Assembly (NCBI GenBank): GCA_031269205.1
Contig: JAISZM010000015.1
Span: 1 to 14,087, forward strand
Source: Eubacteriales Family XIII. Incertae Sedis bacterium
GTDB lineage: Bacteria > Bacillota > Clostridia > Peptostreptococcales > Anaerovoracaceae
Direction of reading: 5' to 3'
DNA: 14,087 nt
Positions 1 to 7,051 of the stretch are shown here, piece after piece (within the stretch, counting starts at the first letter, position 1; each line of letters begins with the position of its first letter). The position numbers and the translations under genes were made by a program. Below the pieces are notes generated by a model. It was given only the letters and a program-made list of their open reading frames with translations. It did no database searches and had not been told where the DNA came from.

Positions 1-125
1 GCTAAAAATGAATGGAACGGGAGAAGTTGATTAAAAAAATGATTGTTTGATTCAATCAAGCATTCCAAATTTGTCCAGGGGAGGGGGTTGTGTAATCTCT
101 CTGGGCACGTAGTAGGGAGGTCACC
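1..125. other. Non-coding leader region upstream of the HD-GYP gene
   Basis: No gene is visible. A 13-bp palindrome, TTGATTCAATCAA, lies at 47-59, and another TTGATT is at 27-32. A TTGATT with 17-bp spacing leads only to ATTCAA, so no convincing promoter was found. The palindrome could be an operator, but nothing supports a specific regulator. The ribosome binding site at 114-120 belongs to the downstream gene. Confidence 0.4.
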
Positions 126-1193
126 TTGTCAAAGAAGTTAAGATTGTTGGTCGTTGATGACATCGACATCAACCGTCTGATAATATCGGAGCTTTTTGCC
201 GGAAAGTATGAGGTCTTGGAAGCTTCAAACGGCAAGGAAGCGCTCGATATTATCAACGACGAGGATTCGGATCTCGCTATAGTGTTGCTAGACATGGTCA
301 TGCCCGTGATGGACGGCTTCGGTGTACTGAAGGCTATGAATGAAAGCGGGAAGATTAACAACATCCCCGTCATTCTCGTCACGAGCGAGGACGACGACGA
401 GATGGCGCTGGAGAGTTACAGTCTCGGCGTTTCCGACGTCATTCACAAGCCGTTCAACGCGTCCATCGTCAATCAACGCGTCATGAACGTGATTGACCTC
501 TACGTGTACAAGAACCACCTAGAGGAAAAGCTGGTCGAGCAGAAGGACGAGTTGGTAAAGCAGGAAGGGCGCATCAAGCAGATGAACTCGTCGCTCATCG
601 ATACGCTTTCGGCGACGGTAGAGTTTCGTGACCTCGAGTCGGGCAAGCATATACAGCGCACGCGAATGCTCATCAAGCTCATTCTCGAAAACATCAGGGA
701 CCAGTATTCCCTTACGGACGAGCAGATCGAACTCATCTCGTCGGCGTCGGCCCTGCACGATGTGGGGAAGATAGCCATTCCCGACGCGGTGTTGCTGAAG
801 CCGGGCAGACTCACGCCCGAGGAGTACGAGGTGATGAAGACGCATACGACGAGAGGGAGCGAAATCATCGAGAGACTGGACATGCTGAAGGACGAGGAGT
901 ATTACGCGTACTGCCACGACATCTGTCGCCACCACCACGAGCGGTACGACGGCAAAGGCTATCCCGACGGACTGGCGGGCGAGAATATCCCGATTTGGGC
1001 ACAGGCGGCCGCGCTGACGGATGTGTACGACGCGCTCACAAGCAAGAGGGTGTACAAAGACGCCTACACGCACGAGCAGGCCATAGACATGATAATGAAC
1101 GGCGAGTGCGGCCAGTTCAACCCAAGGCTGATAGAGGTAATGCAGAAGATATCGCCGCGGCTAAAAGAGCTAGCAGAAAAACTCTCGGACTAG
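126..1193 (+). CDS. Response regulator with HD-GYP cyclic di-GMP phosphodiesterase domain
   Basis: Predicted cytoplasmic two-component output protein of 355 aa that hydrolyses cyclic di-GMP when its receiver domain is phosphorylated. The receiver domain (about residues 5-122) has the acidic pair D11/D12, phosphoacceptor D56, T86 and K108. A charged helical linker that looks like a coiled coil (about 128-158) leads to the HD-GYP domain (about 160-345). That domain has H211-D212 with K215 (HDVGK), H240, the HHERYDGKGYP motif at 270-280, and a later TDVYDAL segment, so all metal-binding and signature residues appear intact. The start is a TTG at 126, chosen because AGGGAGG at 114-120 lies five bases upstream and the receiver fold begins at once. 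No partner kinase is in the window. The family assignment is secure; the substrate follows from the family, and the effect on the pilus is inference. Confidence 0.95.
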   Translation: MSKKLRLLVVDDIDINRLIISELFAGKYEVLEASNGKEALDIINDEDSDLAIVLLDMVMPVMDGFGVLKAMNESGKINNIPVILVTSEDDDEMALESYSLGVSDVIHKPFNASIVNQRVMNVIDLYVYKNHLEEKLVEQKDELVKQEGRIKQMNSSLIDTLSATVEFRDLESGKHIQRTRMLIKLILENIRDQYSLTDEQIELISSASALHDVGKIAIPDAVLLKPGRLTPEEYEVMKTHTTRGSEIIERLDMLKDEEYYAYCHDICRHHHERYDGKGYPDGLAGENIPIWAQAAALTDVYDALTSKRVYKDAYTHEQAIDMIMNGECGQFNPRLIEVMQKISPRLKELAEKLSD

Positions 1194-1222
1194 AGGGAAC
1201 CGGACGTTAGCAAAAACCAGAG

Positions 1223-1269
1223 TTATTACCCCGGCACGAATTTCCTGCGGGTCGCTGCCGGGGTAATAA
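1223..1269. repeat. 14-bp perfect inverted repeat (hairpin) after the HD-GYP gene
   Basis: TTATTACCCCGGCA at 1223-1236 is perfectly complementary to TGCCGGGGTAATAA at 1256-1269, with a 19-nt loop. It lies 30 bp after the HD-GYP stop codon and just before the -35 box of the next promoter. There is no immediate T-run on either strand, so it is not a classical intrinsic terminator, although it may still end the upstream transcript or stabilise its 3' end. Confidence 0.75.
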
Positions 1270-1272
1270 ATA

Positions 1273-1302
1273 TTGCCCGCAAAGCCAAGCAAGTGGTATA
1301 AT
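1273..1302 (+). promoter_or_regulatory. Sigma-70-like promoter upstream of ssrA
   Basis: TTGCCC (1273-1278) and a perfect TATAAT (1297-1302) are 18 bp apart. Transcription would begin near 1309, about 140 nt before the mature 5' end of tmRNA, so the primary transcript would include the nested hairpin element at 1336-1437. No better promoter is seen closer to ssrA. Confidence 0.65.
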
Positions 1303-1335
1303 AAATGCGGAAAAAGGAACAAATAATGCGCAGGA

Positions 1336-1437
1336 TTTTTCCCGTTTGGCAAGGCGCGCGAGTGACCGACGAAGGCATGTACTCAGACGTACATAACTGA
1401 GGAGAGAGCGAGCAGCAACGACGCCAAACGAGAAAAA
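1336..1437 (+). ncRNA. Unidentified nested-hairpin element in the ssrA leader
   Basis: The outer arms TTTTTCCCGTTTGGC (1336-1350) and GCCAAACGAGAAAAA (1423-1437) pair at 14 of 15 positions. Inside is a second hairpin, ATGTAC (1377-1382) with GTACAT (1389-1394), and purine-rich stretches on both sides. The element sits between the promoter at 1273-1302 and the tmRNA 5' end, so it is probably transcribed as part of a tmRNA precursor and removed during 5' processing. It has no T-run outside the arms that would make it a terminator, and no credible reading frame. It could be a structured leader, a separate small RNA or a dispersed intergenic element. The strand is assumed from the promoter. Confidence 0.5.
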
Positions 1438-1449
1438 GACAAGCATTAT

Positions 1450-1805
1450 GGGGATGTAAGGGTTTCGACGGGAGCGTCGAAGCAGGATAAGCGAGCCGTA
1501 GTCGCCGAGTCTACGTAAAAAGCGGCACGTTAAAGATAAACGGAAAAACTAAACCCAATCTCGCACTAGCTGCTTGAGGCAGCCGCGACGTCGGCCTGAG
1601 TTCACCCGCAGGCACAGGGTCCGACGCAAGAATGCGGGAAAACTCTCGGGCGACTCCCGTAACCCGAGGGGACTAACGGGATAGCGGAGGCCGGTACGCG
1701 CCGGTGAAGATCGGCCGAAGCGAACAAAGCAGCGCCGGCTGCGCTCGGAGAAATTCCTGATGGAGACGCTTTCGGACGCGGGTTCGACTCCCGCCATCTC
1801 CACCA
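1450..1805 (+). ncRNA. ssrA: Transfer-messenger RNA (tmRNA)
   Basis: This RNA rescues stalled ribosomes and adds a degradation tag to unfinished proteins. The 5' GGGGATG (1450-1456) pairs with CATCTCC (1795-1801), and the discriminator plus CCA end (ACCA, 1802-1805) is encoded. The T arm is recognisable just before it (GGGTTCGACTCCC). The tag frame reads AAC at 1539 through GCT at 1574 and stops at TGA (1575-1577), giving NGKTKPNLALAA; the resume codon could instead be the ATA at 1536. The one-piece arrangement and the length of 356 nt are typical. Nothing in the body looks broken. Confidence 0.96.
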
Positions 1806-1806
1806 C

Positions 1807-1857
1807 TGCGAGTGGCGTTATGGGATCGCAGATTCCAAATCCCTATCGCCACTCGCA
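1807..1857 (+). repeat. Long hairpin directly after tmRNA
   Basis: TGCGAGTGGCG (1807-1817) pairs perfectly with CGCCACTCGCA (1847-1857), and GGGAT (1822-1826) with ATCCC (1839-1843) extends the stem after a small internal loop. It begins two bases after the CCA end. The bases after it (CCAAACCC) contain no T-run, so it is a weak candidate for an intrinsic terminator and may instead mark the 3' trailer for processing. Confidence 0.65.
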
Positions 1858-1935
1858 CCAAACCCAGGTGGAGGCACAGACGCGGAAACCGGAGATGTAT
1901 TGTTCGTTTTCCGGCTACTAGAGGAGGTATTGTTT

Positions 1936-2277
1936 ATGGGTGATGTTGATACAAAGTACATTGATGTGGCGGGCGGTACGGCTCGCGTCGGGGGCAACGA
2001 GTCCCTCTATCGCAGGTTGCTCGGCAAGTTTGAGGCGAGCGTCGACATGGCGAGCTTCAACTCCGCCATCGCCTCGAGGAACTTCGATGAGGCGGGCAAG
2101 GTAGTGCACGCCGCGAAGGGCGCGGCGGGGAATCTCTCGCTGACGGCCTTCTTTGAGGAAAGTTCCATTCTCATGGAGCAACTGCGCGGAGGAGGAGTCC
2201 CGCAGGATCGGGATGTCGCGTTGTTCAGGAGTTTGTACGAAGAGACGAAGCAGGCTATCAACACCTACCTCGCTTGA
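1936..2277 (+). CDS. Stand-alone HPt (histidine phosphotransfer) protein
   Basis: Small cytoplasmic protein of 113 aa that would pass phosphoryl groups between response-regulator receiver domains in a multistep phosphorelay. The core segment VVHAAKGAAGNL (residues 56-67) matches the HPt signature, with H58 as the phosphorylated histidine. The predicted helices before and after it fit the usual four-helix bundle, and the length is typical. The ATG at 1936 is preferred over an upstream in-frame TTG at 1900 because GAGGAGG at 1921-1927 is correctly placed for it. The gene follows ssrA on the same strand with no clear promoter of its own. A plausible but unproven partner is the receiver domain of the HD-GYP protein at 126-1193. 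No histidine kinase is in the window. Confidence 0.88.
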   Translation: MGDVDTKYIDVAGGTARVGGNESLYRRLLGKFEASVDMASFNSAIASRNFDEAGKVVHAAKGAAGNLSLTAFFEESSILMEQLRGGGVPQDRDVALFRSLYEETKQAINTYLA

Positions 2278-2297
2278 AGAAAAAGCTCAACAAAAAG

Positions 2298-2330
2298 GGG
2301 AGTCGAACAAAGTCGACTCCCTTATTTTTT
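2298..2330. terminator. Bidirectional intrinsic terminator between HPt gene and pilT
   Basis: GGGAGTCGA (2298-2306) pairs with TCGACTCCC (2313-2321) around a 6-nt loop. TTATTTTTT follows on the + strand, and the A-run at 2292-2296 gives TTTTT on the - strand. It can therefore end the HPt transcript and, from the other side, the convergent pilT transcript, which stops at 2361. Confidence 0.92.
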
Positions 2331-2360
2331 CGTCTTTGCGCCACGCGGCGCGGTCAAAGC

Positions 2361-3416
2361 TCAAAACCCCAGATACTGCGCCAATTCGGCCTTGTTGTTC
2401 ACCCTCTCTCGCGCGTTCTCTTCGGATATCGTTCCTCTCCTGACCAAGTCCGCGAGATCGCCCGCCAGCGTGTGCATACCGACCGCCGCGCCCGACTGCA
2501 TGGTCGAGCCGAGCTGATGGTATTTGCCTTCTCGTATCAAGTTCAGCACCGCGTCCGTTCCTACGAGGATCTCCGTGGCGGCGATGCGCCCGCTGCGGTC
2601 CGCCTTCGGTATGAGCGTCTGCGTGATGACGCCGCGCAGCACGCCCGAAAGCTGCGACCGTATCATGCCCTGACTGTGCGAGGGATAGACGTCCACGATA
2701 CGGTCGAGGGTCTGAGCCGCGCCCGTCGTGTGCAAGGTCGAAAAAACCAGATGCCCCGTCTCCGCCGCCGTGACCGCCGCTGAGATCGTTTCGTAGTCGC
2801 GCATCTCGCCGACGAGAATGACATCGGGGTCTTCGCGCATCGCCGAGCGCAGCGCGTCCGAGAACGAAGCCACGTCGCGGTGCAACTCGCGCTGATGCAC
2901 GAGGCAATTCTTGCTGCTATGCACGTATTCTATCGGGTCCTCTATCGTTATCACGTGGGCCTTACGGTGTACGTTAATATAGTCGATCATGGCCGCGAGC
3001 GTCGTGGACTTGCCCGAACCCGTGGGGCCCGTGACGAGTACGATACCGCGTGGTTGATTGGCGAGCGTCGTGATCGCCGCCGGGAGCGCGAGGTCTTCGA
3101 GCGTCGGGATGTCGTTCCTCAGTATACGGATGGCCGCCGCGAGCTCTTTCTGCTGATGGTAGACGTTCACGCGGTAGCGATGCCCGTCGTCGTCCTCGAA
3201 GCTGAAATCGAGATCCTTGCCGAGCTGCAGTTCCTCCGTCTGAAATCCGCTCAGAAGGGACAGTATGAGCGCGCGATAATCCTCGCGCGAACCTTCAAAA
3301 GGTCCGATGAAAAGTTCTCCGAGCTTGCGAAAGGTCGGCGGCTGGTGCGACGTGATATGCAGATCGCTGCAGTCGTTTTGCTGAGCGTACTCCGTGAGCG
3401 TTGCGATGCTTAACAT
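2361..3416 (-). CDS. pilT: Twitching motility retraction ATPase PilT
   Basis: Hexameric cytoplasmic ATPase that powers pilus disassembly and retraction. The 351 aa length is typical. Visible motifs are Walker A GPTGSGKST (130-138), an acidic box near ITIEDPIEY (157-164), Walker B DPDVILVGEMRD (196-207) with E204, the His box around HLVFSTLH (222-229), and a C-terminal VLNLIREGK (290-298) that corresponds to the AIRNLIRE motif of PilT. This last motif, and the lack of a tetracysteine zinc site, separate it from PilB. The ATG at 3416 follows an AAAGGAG ribosome binding site. It is the last gene of the pilus operon, 81 bp after pilB. Its presence indicates retractile pili rather than only a secretion or uptake pseudopilus. 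Confidence 0.96.
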   Translation of the reverse strand: MLSIATLTEYAQQNDCSDLHITSHQPPTFRKLGELFIGPFEGSREDYRALILSLLSGFQTEELQLGKDLDFSFEDDDGHRYRVNVYHQQKELAAAIRILRNDIPTLEDLALPAAITTLANQPRGIVLVTGPTGSGKSTTLAAMIDYINVHRKAHVITIEDPIEYVHSSKNCLVHQRELHRDVASFSDALRSAMREDPDVILVGEMRDYETISAAVTAAETGHLVFSTLHTTGAAQTLDRIVDVYPSHSQGMIRSQLSGVLRGVITQTLIPKADRSGRIAATEILVGTDAVLNLIREGKYHQLGSTMQSGAAVGMHTLAGDLADLVRRGTISEENARERVNNKAELAQYLGF

Positions 3417-3497
3417 AGAATTCTCCTTTATACCCCATTATCACGTAACATTGTCTGCCGCGTCCGAGCGTCTTTCCGCGAAAGGGAGGAAGGGACG

Positions 3498-5192
3498 TCA
3501 GTCCACGGTCTCCCCTATCTTCAGGTATTCTTCCATCGACGTGATCCCCTGGACGACGAGGTCGTGCGCGCGTTCGCGCAGCGTCGCCATACCCATCTCC
3601 TTGCGCGCGAACTCGTAGAGGGACGAGATAGGCGCGCTCTCGGCTATCATGCGCTGCATCTTCTTGTTGACGAGTACGATCTCATGGACGGCCGTCCTTC
3701 CCTTGTATCCCGTCTGGTTGCAGACGTGACAGCCCGTGCCGCGGCGCAGTTTCTGCACCCGGTCGCGTGTCTCGCGCAGCGTGAGCAATTCGAGATCGCT
3801 CACCTCGTACTCTTCCATACAGTGCGGGCATATCTTCCTTATCAGCCTCTGCGCGACGAGTCCGACCACCGAGTTGCCGACGAGATAGGGCGGTACGCCC
3901 ATATCCTCCAGCCTTACGATAGACGCGAGCGCGTCGTTCGTGTGGAGCGTGGACAGCACGAGATGGCCCGTGATAGCCGCGCTGACCGATATCGACGCGG
4001 TCTCCGCGTCCCTCGTCTCGCCGACCATGATGATGTCGGGATCCTGACGCAACAGCGAGCGAAGTCCCGTCTCGAACGTCAACCCCGCCATGTTGTTCAC
4101 CTGCACCTGGTTGATGCCTTCGAGGTTGCGCTCCACGGGATCCTCGATGGACGAGATGTTGATCGGCTTGGCTTTGAATTTGTCGAGAGCCATGTACATG
4201 GTCGTCGTCTTGCCGCTGCCGGTCGGTCCCGTAATGTAGATGATACCGTTCGGATGGGCGAGGATGTCGATGAACTTCTGATAGTCCTCGTCCGTCATGC
4301 CGAAGTGCTCCGCGTGATCGATCTGCGTGTTCGTGGAGAGGAAACGCAGCACAGCCTTCTCGCCGTATACGGTCGGGATGACGGAGAGCCGGATGTTCAG
4401 ATCCGCGTCGCCGATATTCACCCGATAGTGCCCGTCCTGCGGCAACCGTTTCTCGGCGATGTCGAGATTGCTCATTATCTTCAGCCGCACGATAAGCGCG
4501 GGATGTATATTCTTCGGGATATCGGCGTAGTCCACAAGCGCGCCGTCGACGCGCATACGCACCTTGCACGACTGATCGAACGGCTCGAGATGCAGGTCGC
4601 TCGCTCCGTTGTTGAACGCCCTGAGCATGAGACTGTTCAGCAGGTTCACGACAGGCGTGGAGTCGTCTCCGACCTCGACGGTGTTTATCTCTTCAATCTC
4701 GGGGAAGAGGCTCGAGTAGTCGGTGTCCGCCTTGCTCACGGCCTCGCGCGCTTCCACCTCCGAATAATAATGCCGGATGGCGTTTTCGATGCCGGCGCGG
4801 TCGCTGATCATGAGCTCCACGGGCATACCCGCGACCTGCTGCAACTCCTCGACGCCGTAGAAGTTCAGAGGGTCGTTGATGGCGAGGTGTAGATGACCTT
4901 CATGCTCCTCGACGGCGAGGGCAAGGTGCTTCTCAGCGAGTGAGCGCGGTATGAGCGAGACGACGTTCGTGTCCACACGCGCCGTTTCGAGATTGATGAC
5001 AGGTATGCCGAGCTTGTGCGACAACGCCTCGATGACCTCGGCTTCCGTCACGAAACCCAGCTGAATCACAGCGCTTCCGAGGCGTATATTGTTCGCTTTC
5101 TGGTACTCTAAGGCTTTCTGGAGCTGCTCGTCGTCTAAGTAACCGTATTCCTTGAGTAAATCACCTATGCGTACCTGCCTGTTATCCGCCAT
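3498..5192 (-). CDS. pilB: Type IV pilus assembly ATPase PilB (with MshEN domain)
   Basis: GspE/PilB-family ATPase of 564 aa that drives pilus extension. The N-terminal MshEN region has two copies of the cyclic di-GMP-binding motif, at residues 8-31 (R8, G10, G17, L24, L28 and Q31 fit) and 37-60 (R37, L38, G39, G46 and L57 fit, with K60 in place of the final Q). The ATPase core has Walker A GPTGSGKTT (322-330), an acidic box at SSIEDPVE (347-354), Walker B DPDIIMVGE (384-392) and the His box HLVLSTLH (410-417). C455/C458 and C488/C491 form the tetracysteine zinc site of this family. The ATG at 5192 has AAGGAGAAGGA just upstream. The gene follows pilO by 66 bp. PilB is favoured over the secretion ATPase GspE because PilT, PilM, PilN and PilO are adjacent. 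Cyclic di-GMP binding is inferred from the motif. Confidence 0.95.
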   Translation of the reverse strand: MADNRQVRIGDLLKEYGYLDDEQLQKALEYQKANNIRLGSAVIQLGFVTEAEVIEALSHKLGIPVINLETARVDTNVVSLIPRSLAEKHLALAVEEHEGHLHLAINDPLNFYGVEELQQVAGMPVELMISDRAGIENAIRHYYSEVEAREAVSKADTDYSSLFPEIEEINTVEVGDDSTPVVNLLNSLMLRAFNNGASDLHLEPFDQSCKVRMRVDGALVDYADIPKNIHPALIVRLKIMSNLDIAEKRLPQDGHYRVNIGDADLNIRLSVIPTVYGEKAVLRFLSTNTQIDHAEHFGMTDEDYQKFIDILAHPNGIIYITGPTGSGKTTTMYMALDKFKAKPINISSIEDPVERNLEGINQVQVNNMAGLTFETGLRSLLRQDPDIIMVGETRDAETASISVSAAITGHLVLSTLHTNDALASIVRLEDMGVPPYLVGNSVVGLVAQRLIRKICPHCMEEYEVSDLELLTLRETRDRVQKLRRGTGCHVCNQTGYKGRTAVHEIVLVNKKMQRMIAESAPISSLYEFARKEMGMATLRERAHDLVVQGITSMEEYLKIGETVD

Positions 5193-5258
5193 TCCTTCTC
5201 CTTGTGTCGGTTTTCGTTATTTATCCGTTTGCCAACCTGATTTGTGCATACGTCGAGC

Positions 5259-6332
5259 CTACGGTAAAACCGATTCGTTGAGCGAGTCAATGACCGCCCC
5301 ATCCACGGGGGCATCCTCGGAAGGTGCGCTCTGTACTTCGTTTTCGATGAACACGTACAGCTTCATCACAATGGAGAAACTACCGCTGCTTTCCTCCTCC
5401 CCGCCGCCGCCGGCCTCCGAGTACGAGAAGCTCATTATCTCCGCGCTCTCCACCTTCGCTACTCTGCTGAGGAGTTTGCGCAGATTGCTCCATCCACCAT
5501 CGACCGTCACGTTCAAGCTGTACGAATATATGTTGTTGCGCGCCTCCGGCTCCGCCGTTTCGCCCTCGCCCTCGCCCTCGGCGCCGTCCTCCGACGAGGC
5601 TTCGCCCTCCAACGAGGCGTCGCCCTCGGGAATATCGCCCAACGACGCTACCGTTTCATCCGCGTACGCGGTGAGAAAAAACGGAGCGAACGGTGTATCC
5701 GTAAGCGCACCCGTGATATTCGCGTCGATGTCCACAGGAGTCACTCTCACATCCGAAGCGGAGTCGTCGCCCGTAGAGTCGTCGACGGAGGCGGCGTCAG
5801 TTCCTTCCGCGTCCTCCGGCGCCGCCTGCTCTTCCTCCGCCGCGGCAGGCTCCGCCTGGGGTTCCGGATTTTCCGTGAGCAGTTCCGGAACGAGAGGCGC
5901 GGAGACGAAAGGAATCAGCACCTCTGGCGTCAAGGGCGACATGGTCAAAGCCTGCGGGTCGAATCCCGCTTTCACGAAGAAACCCGTCACCATCGAGTCG
6001 AGAGCCTCAGGGGTCATCCGCGTGAACAGTCGTTTTCTAGCCTCCTTGTACACATCTTTGGCTTCGGCAATCTGTTCGCTCGCGCCTATGCCCTGCGCTA
6101 TCACCGCATCGTATTCCTGCTGCAACTCTTCCGCCTGCATGGCCTCCTTCTCGAGCGCTTCCAGCCGTTCGAGTCCGGGTTGGAACAGAAAAAAGTAGAA
6201 CGCGCAGGCGCCGCCTATGACGATGACCGCGATGAGCATAGTCAACTCGCGCGATGAAAGTCTGCCGAAAATCGAGGCTCCCGGACCTCGCCGTTGTGTC
6301 GCCGCCTCATTGTTTTTCATCTTAGTCGCCAT
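5259..6332 (-). CDS. pilO: PilO-like type IV pilus inner-membrane assembly protein
   Basis: Bitopic membrane protein of 357 aa, assigned to the PilO role mainly by architecture and position. A short cytoplasmic N-terminus is followed by one membrane segment (about 31-50), a predicted coiled coil (about 52-100) and a large external part. It is longer than a classical PilO (about 200 aa) because of an acidic, Pro/Ala/Glu/Ser-rich low-complexity middle (about 165-270), partly encoded by in-frame GCCCTC hexamers at 5562-5579. The C-terminal part, from about residue 275, resembles a small alpha/beta domain. The ATG at 6332 follows GGAG within the end of pilN and is 4 bp beyond its stop, which suggests translational coupling. 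PilO would pair with PilN to connect PilM to the pilus. Direct sequence similarity is weak. Confidence 0.75.
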   Translation of the reverse strand: MATKMKNNEAATQRRGPGASIFGRLSSRELTMLIAVIVIGGACAFYFFLFQPGLERLEALEKEAMQAEELQQEYDAVIAQGIGASEQIAEAKDVYKEARKRLFTRMTPEALDSMVTGFFVKAGFDPQALTMSPLTPEVLIPFVSAPLVPELLTENPEPQAEPAAAEEEQAAPEDAEGTDAASVDDSTGDDSASDVRVTPVDIDANITGALTDTPFAPFFLTAYADETVASLGDIPEGDASLEGEASSEDGAEGEGEGETAEPEARNNIYSYSLNVTVDGGWSNLRKLLSRVAKVESAEIMSFSYSEAGGGGEEESSGSFSIVMKLYVFIENEVQSAPSEDAPVDGAVIDSLNESVLP

Positions 6333-6336
6333 GAAT

Positions 6337-7047
6337 CTACTCCGATGTTTCCTTCTTCTTTGCCTTCTCTTCCGCCGCCTTCTCCTTAAATATCTCGCGC
6401 TCCTCGTCCGTATTCACGAGGCAGGTGACGCTGAAGGTATATTCCGCCACCGTGATCTGCGTCTCTATGATCGAGCCGTCCGTCGTCGTCTGAGGTTCGC
6501 CCGGAATGGTCGTCATGCCGCCCGCGTAGCCGCTGTAATTCACGTCGCTGAAGGCGCCGCTCGCTCTCAGGTCGGCTATGAATATCGGGATGCGCGTGGC
6601 GCTCCCGCAACTCCCGTTGAAACTCAGTATCCCCGACGTGCGGTCGTACATGATATTCGTCATATCGACCTTGCCTTCCGCTATTGCGAACAGCTTCTTG
6701 AAATCCGCCGAAGTCATATCGGGATACGAATTGATCGCCTCCACAGCTCCGGCGAGCGCTTGGGAGTTCACGCGCGCCACGCTTGCCTCCTGCTGGTCGG
6801 CGAGCGAGGCGTTGTACTGCGCCTGGATCTCGGGATCCTCCACGTAGGCGGTGGCGAGGTCGCGCCGCTCCGTGAGGGCTTCCGTCTCCCTGTAAGTATG
6901 CAGAAAGAAAAACGCGACCGCGGCGACTACAATCACTATCAGCGCTATCACGACGACGGCGCCCGTGCCGGCTTTTTTCCGGCGCTTACCGCGGTCGAGC
7001 GCGGTCAGCAGATTCAACTCTTTGTTTTTTTTCGTTTTAGCCATCAC
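6337..7047 (-). CDS. pilN: PilN-like type IV pilus inner-membrane assembly protein
   Basis: Bitopic membrane protein of up to 236 aa. The cytoplasmic N-terminus contains ELNLLTAL (residues 10-17), which resembles the conserved INLLP motif by which PilN binds PilM. A Lys/Arg-rich stop-transfer segment, one membrane helix (about 28-50) and an external domain with a short coiled region follow. The C-terminus is highly charged (Lys/Glu). The start is either GTG at 7047 or the adjacent ATG at 7044; ATG is more usual, and both lie a few bases after the pilM stop. The tight spacing with pilM and pilO supports one operon and a shared complex. The role is inferred from motif, topology and position. 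Confidence 0.78.
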   Translation of the reverse strand: MMAKTKKNKELNLLTALDRGKRRKKAGTGAVVVIALIVIVVAAVAFFFLHTYRETEALTERRDLATAYVEDPEIQAQYNASLADQQEASVARVNSQALAGAVEAINSYPDMTSADFKKLFAIAEGKVDMTNIMYDRTSGILSFNGSCGSATRIPIFIADLRASGAFSDVNYSGYAGGMTTIPGEPQTTTDGSIIETQITVAEYTFSVTCLVNTDEEREIFKEKAAEEKAKKKETSE

Positions 7048-7051
7048 GCAC

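Noticed and set aside
1549..1861. Two short antisense open frames across ssrA
   Set aside because: They overlap a well-supported structural RNA and result from its stems and lack of stops, not from coding.
3564..4892. A 442-aa open frame antisense to pilB
   Set aside because: It is a shadow of a gene with intact Walker, His-box and tetracysteine motifs, and is rich in Arg, His and Val without any domain.
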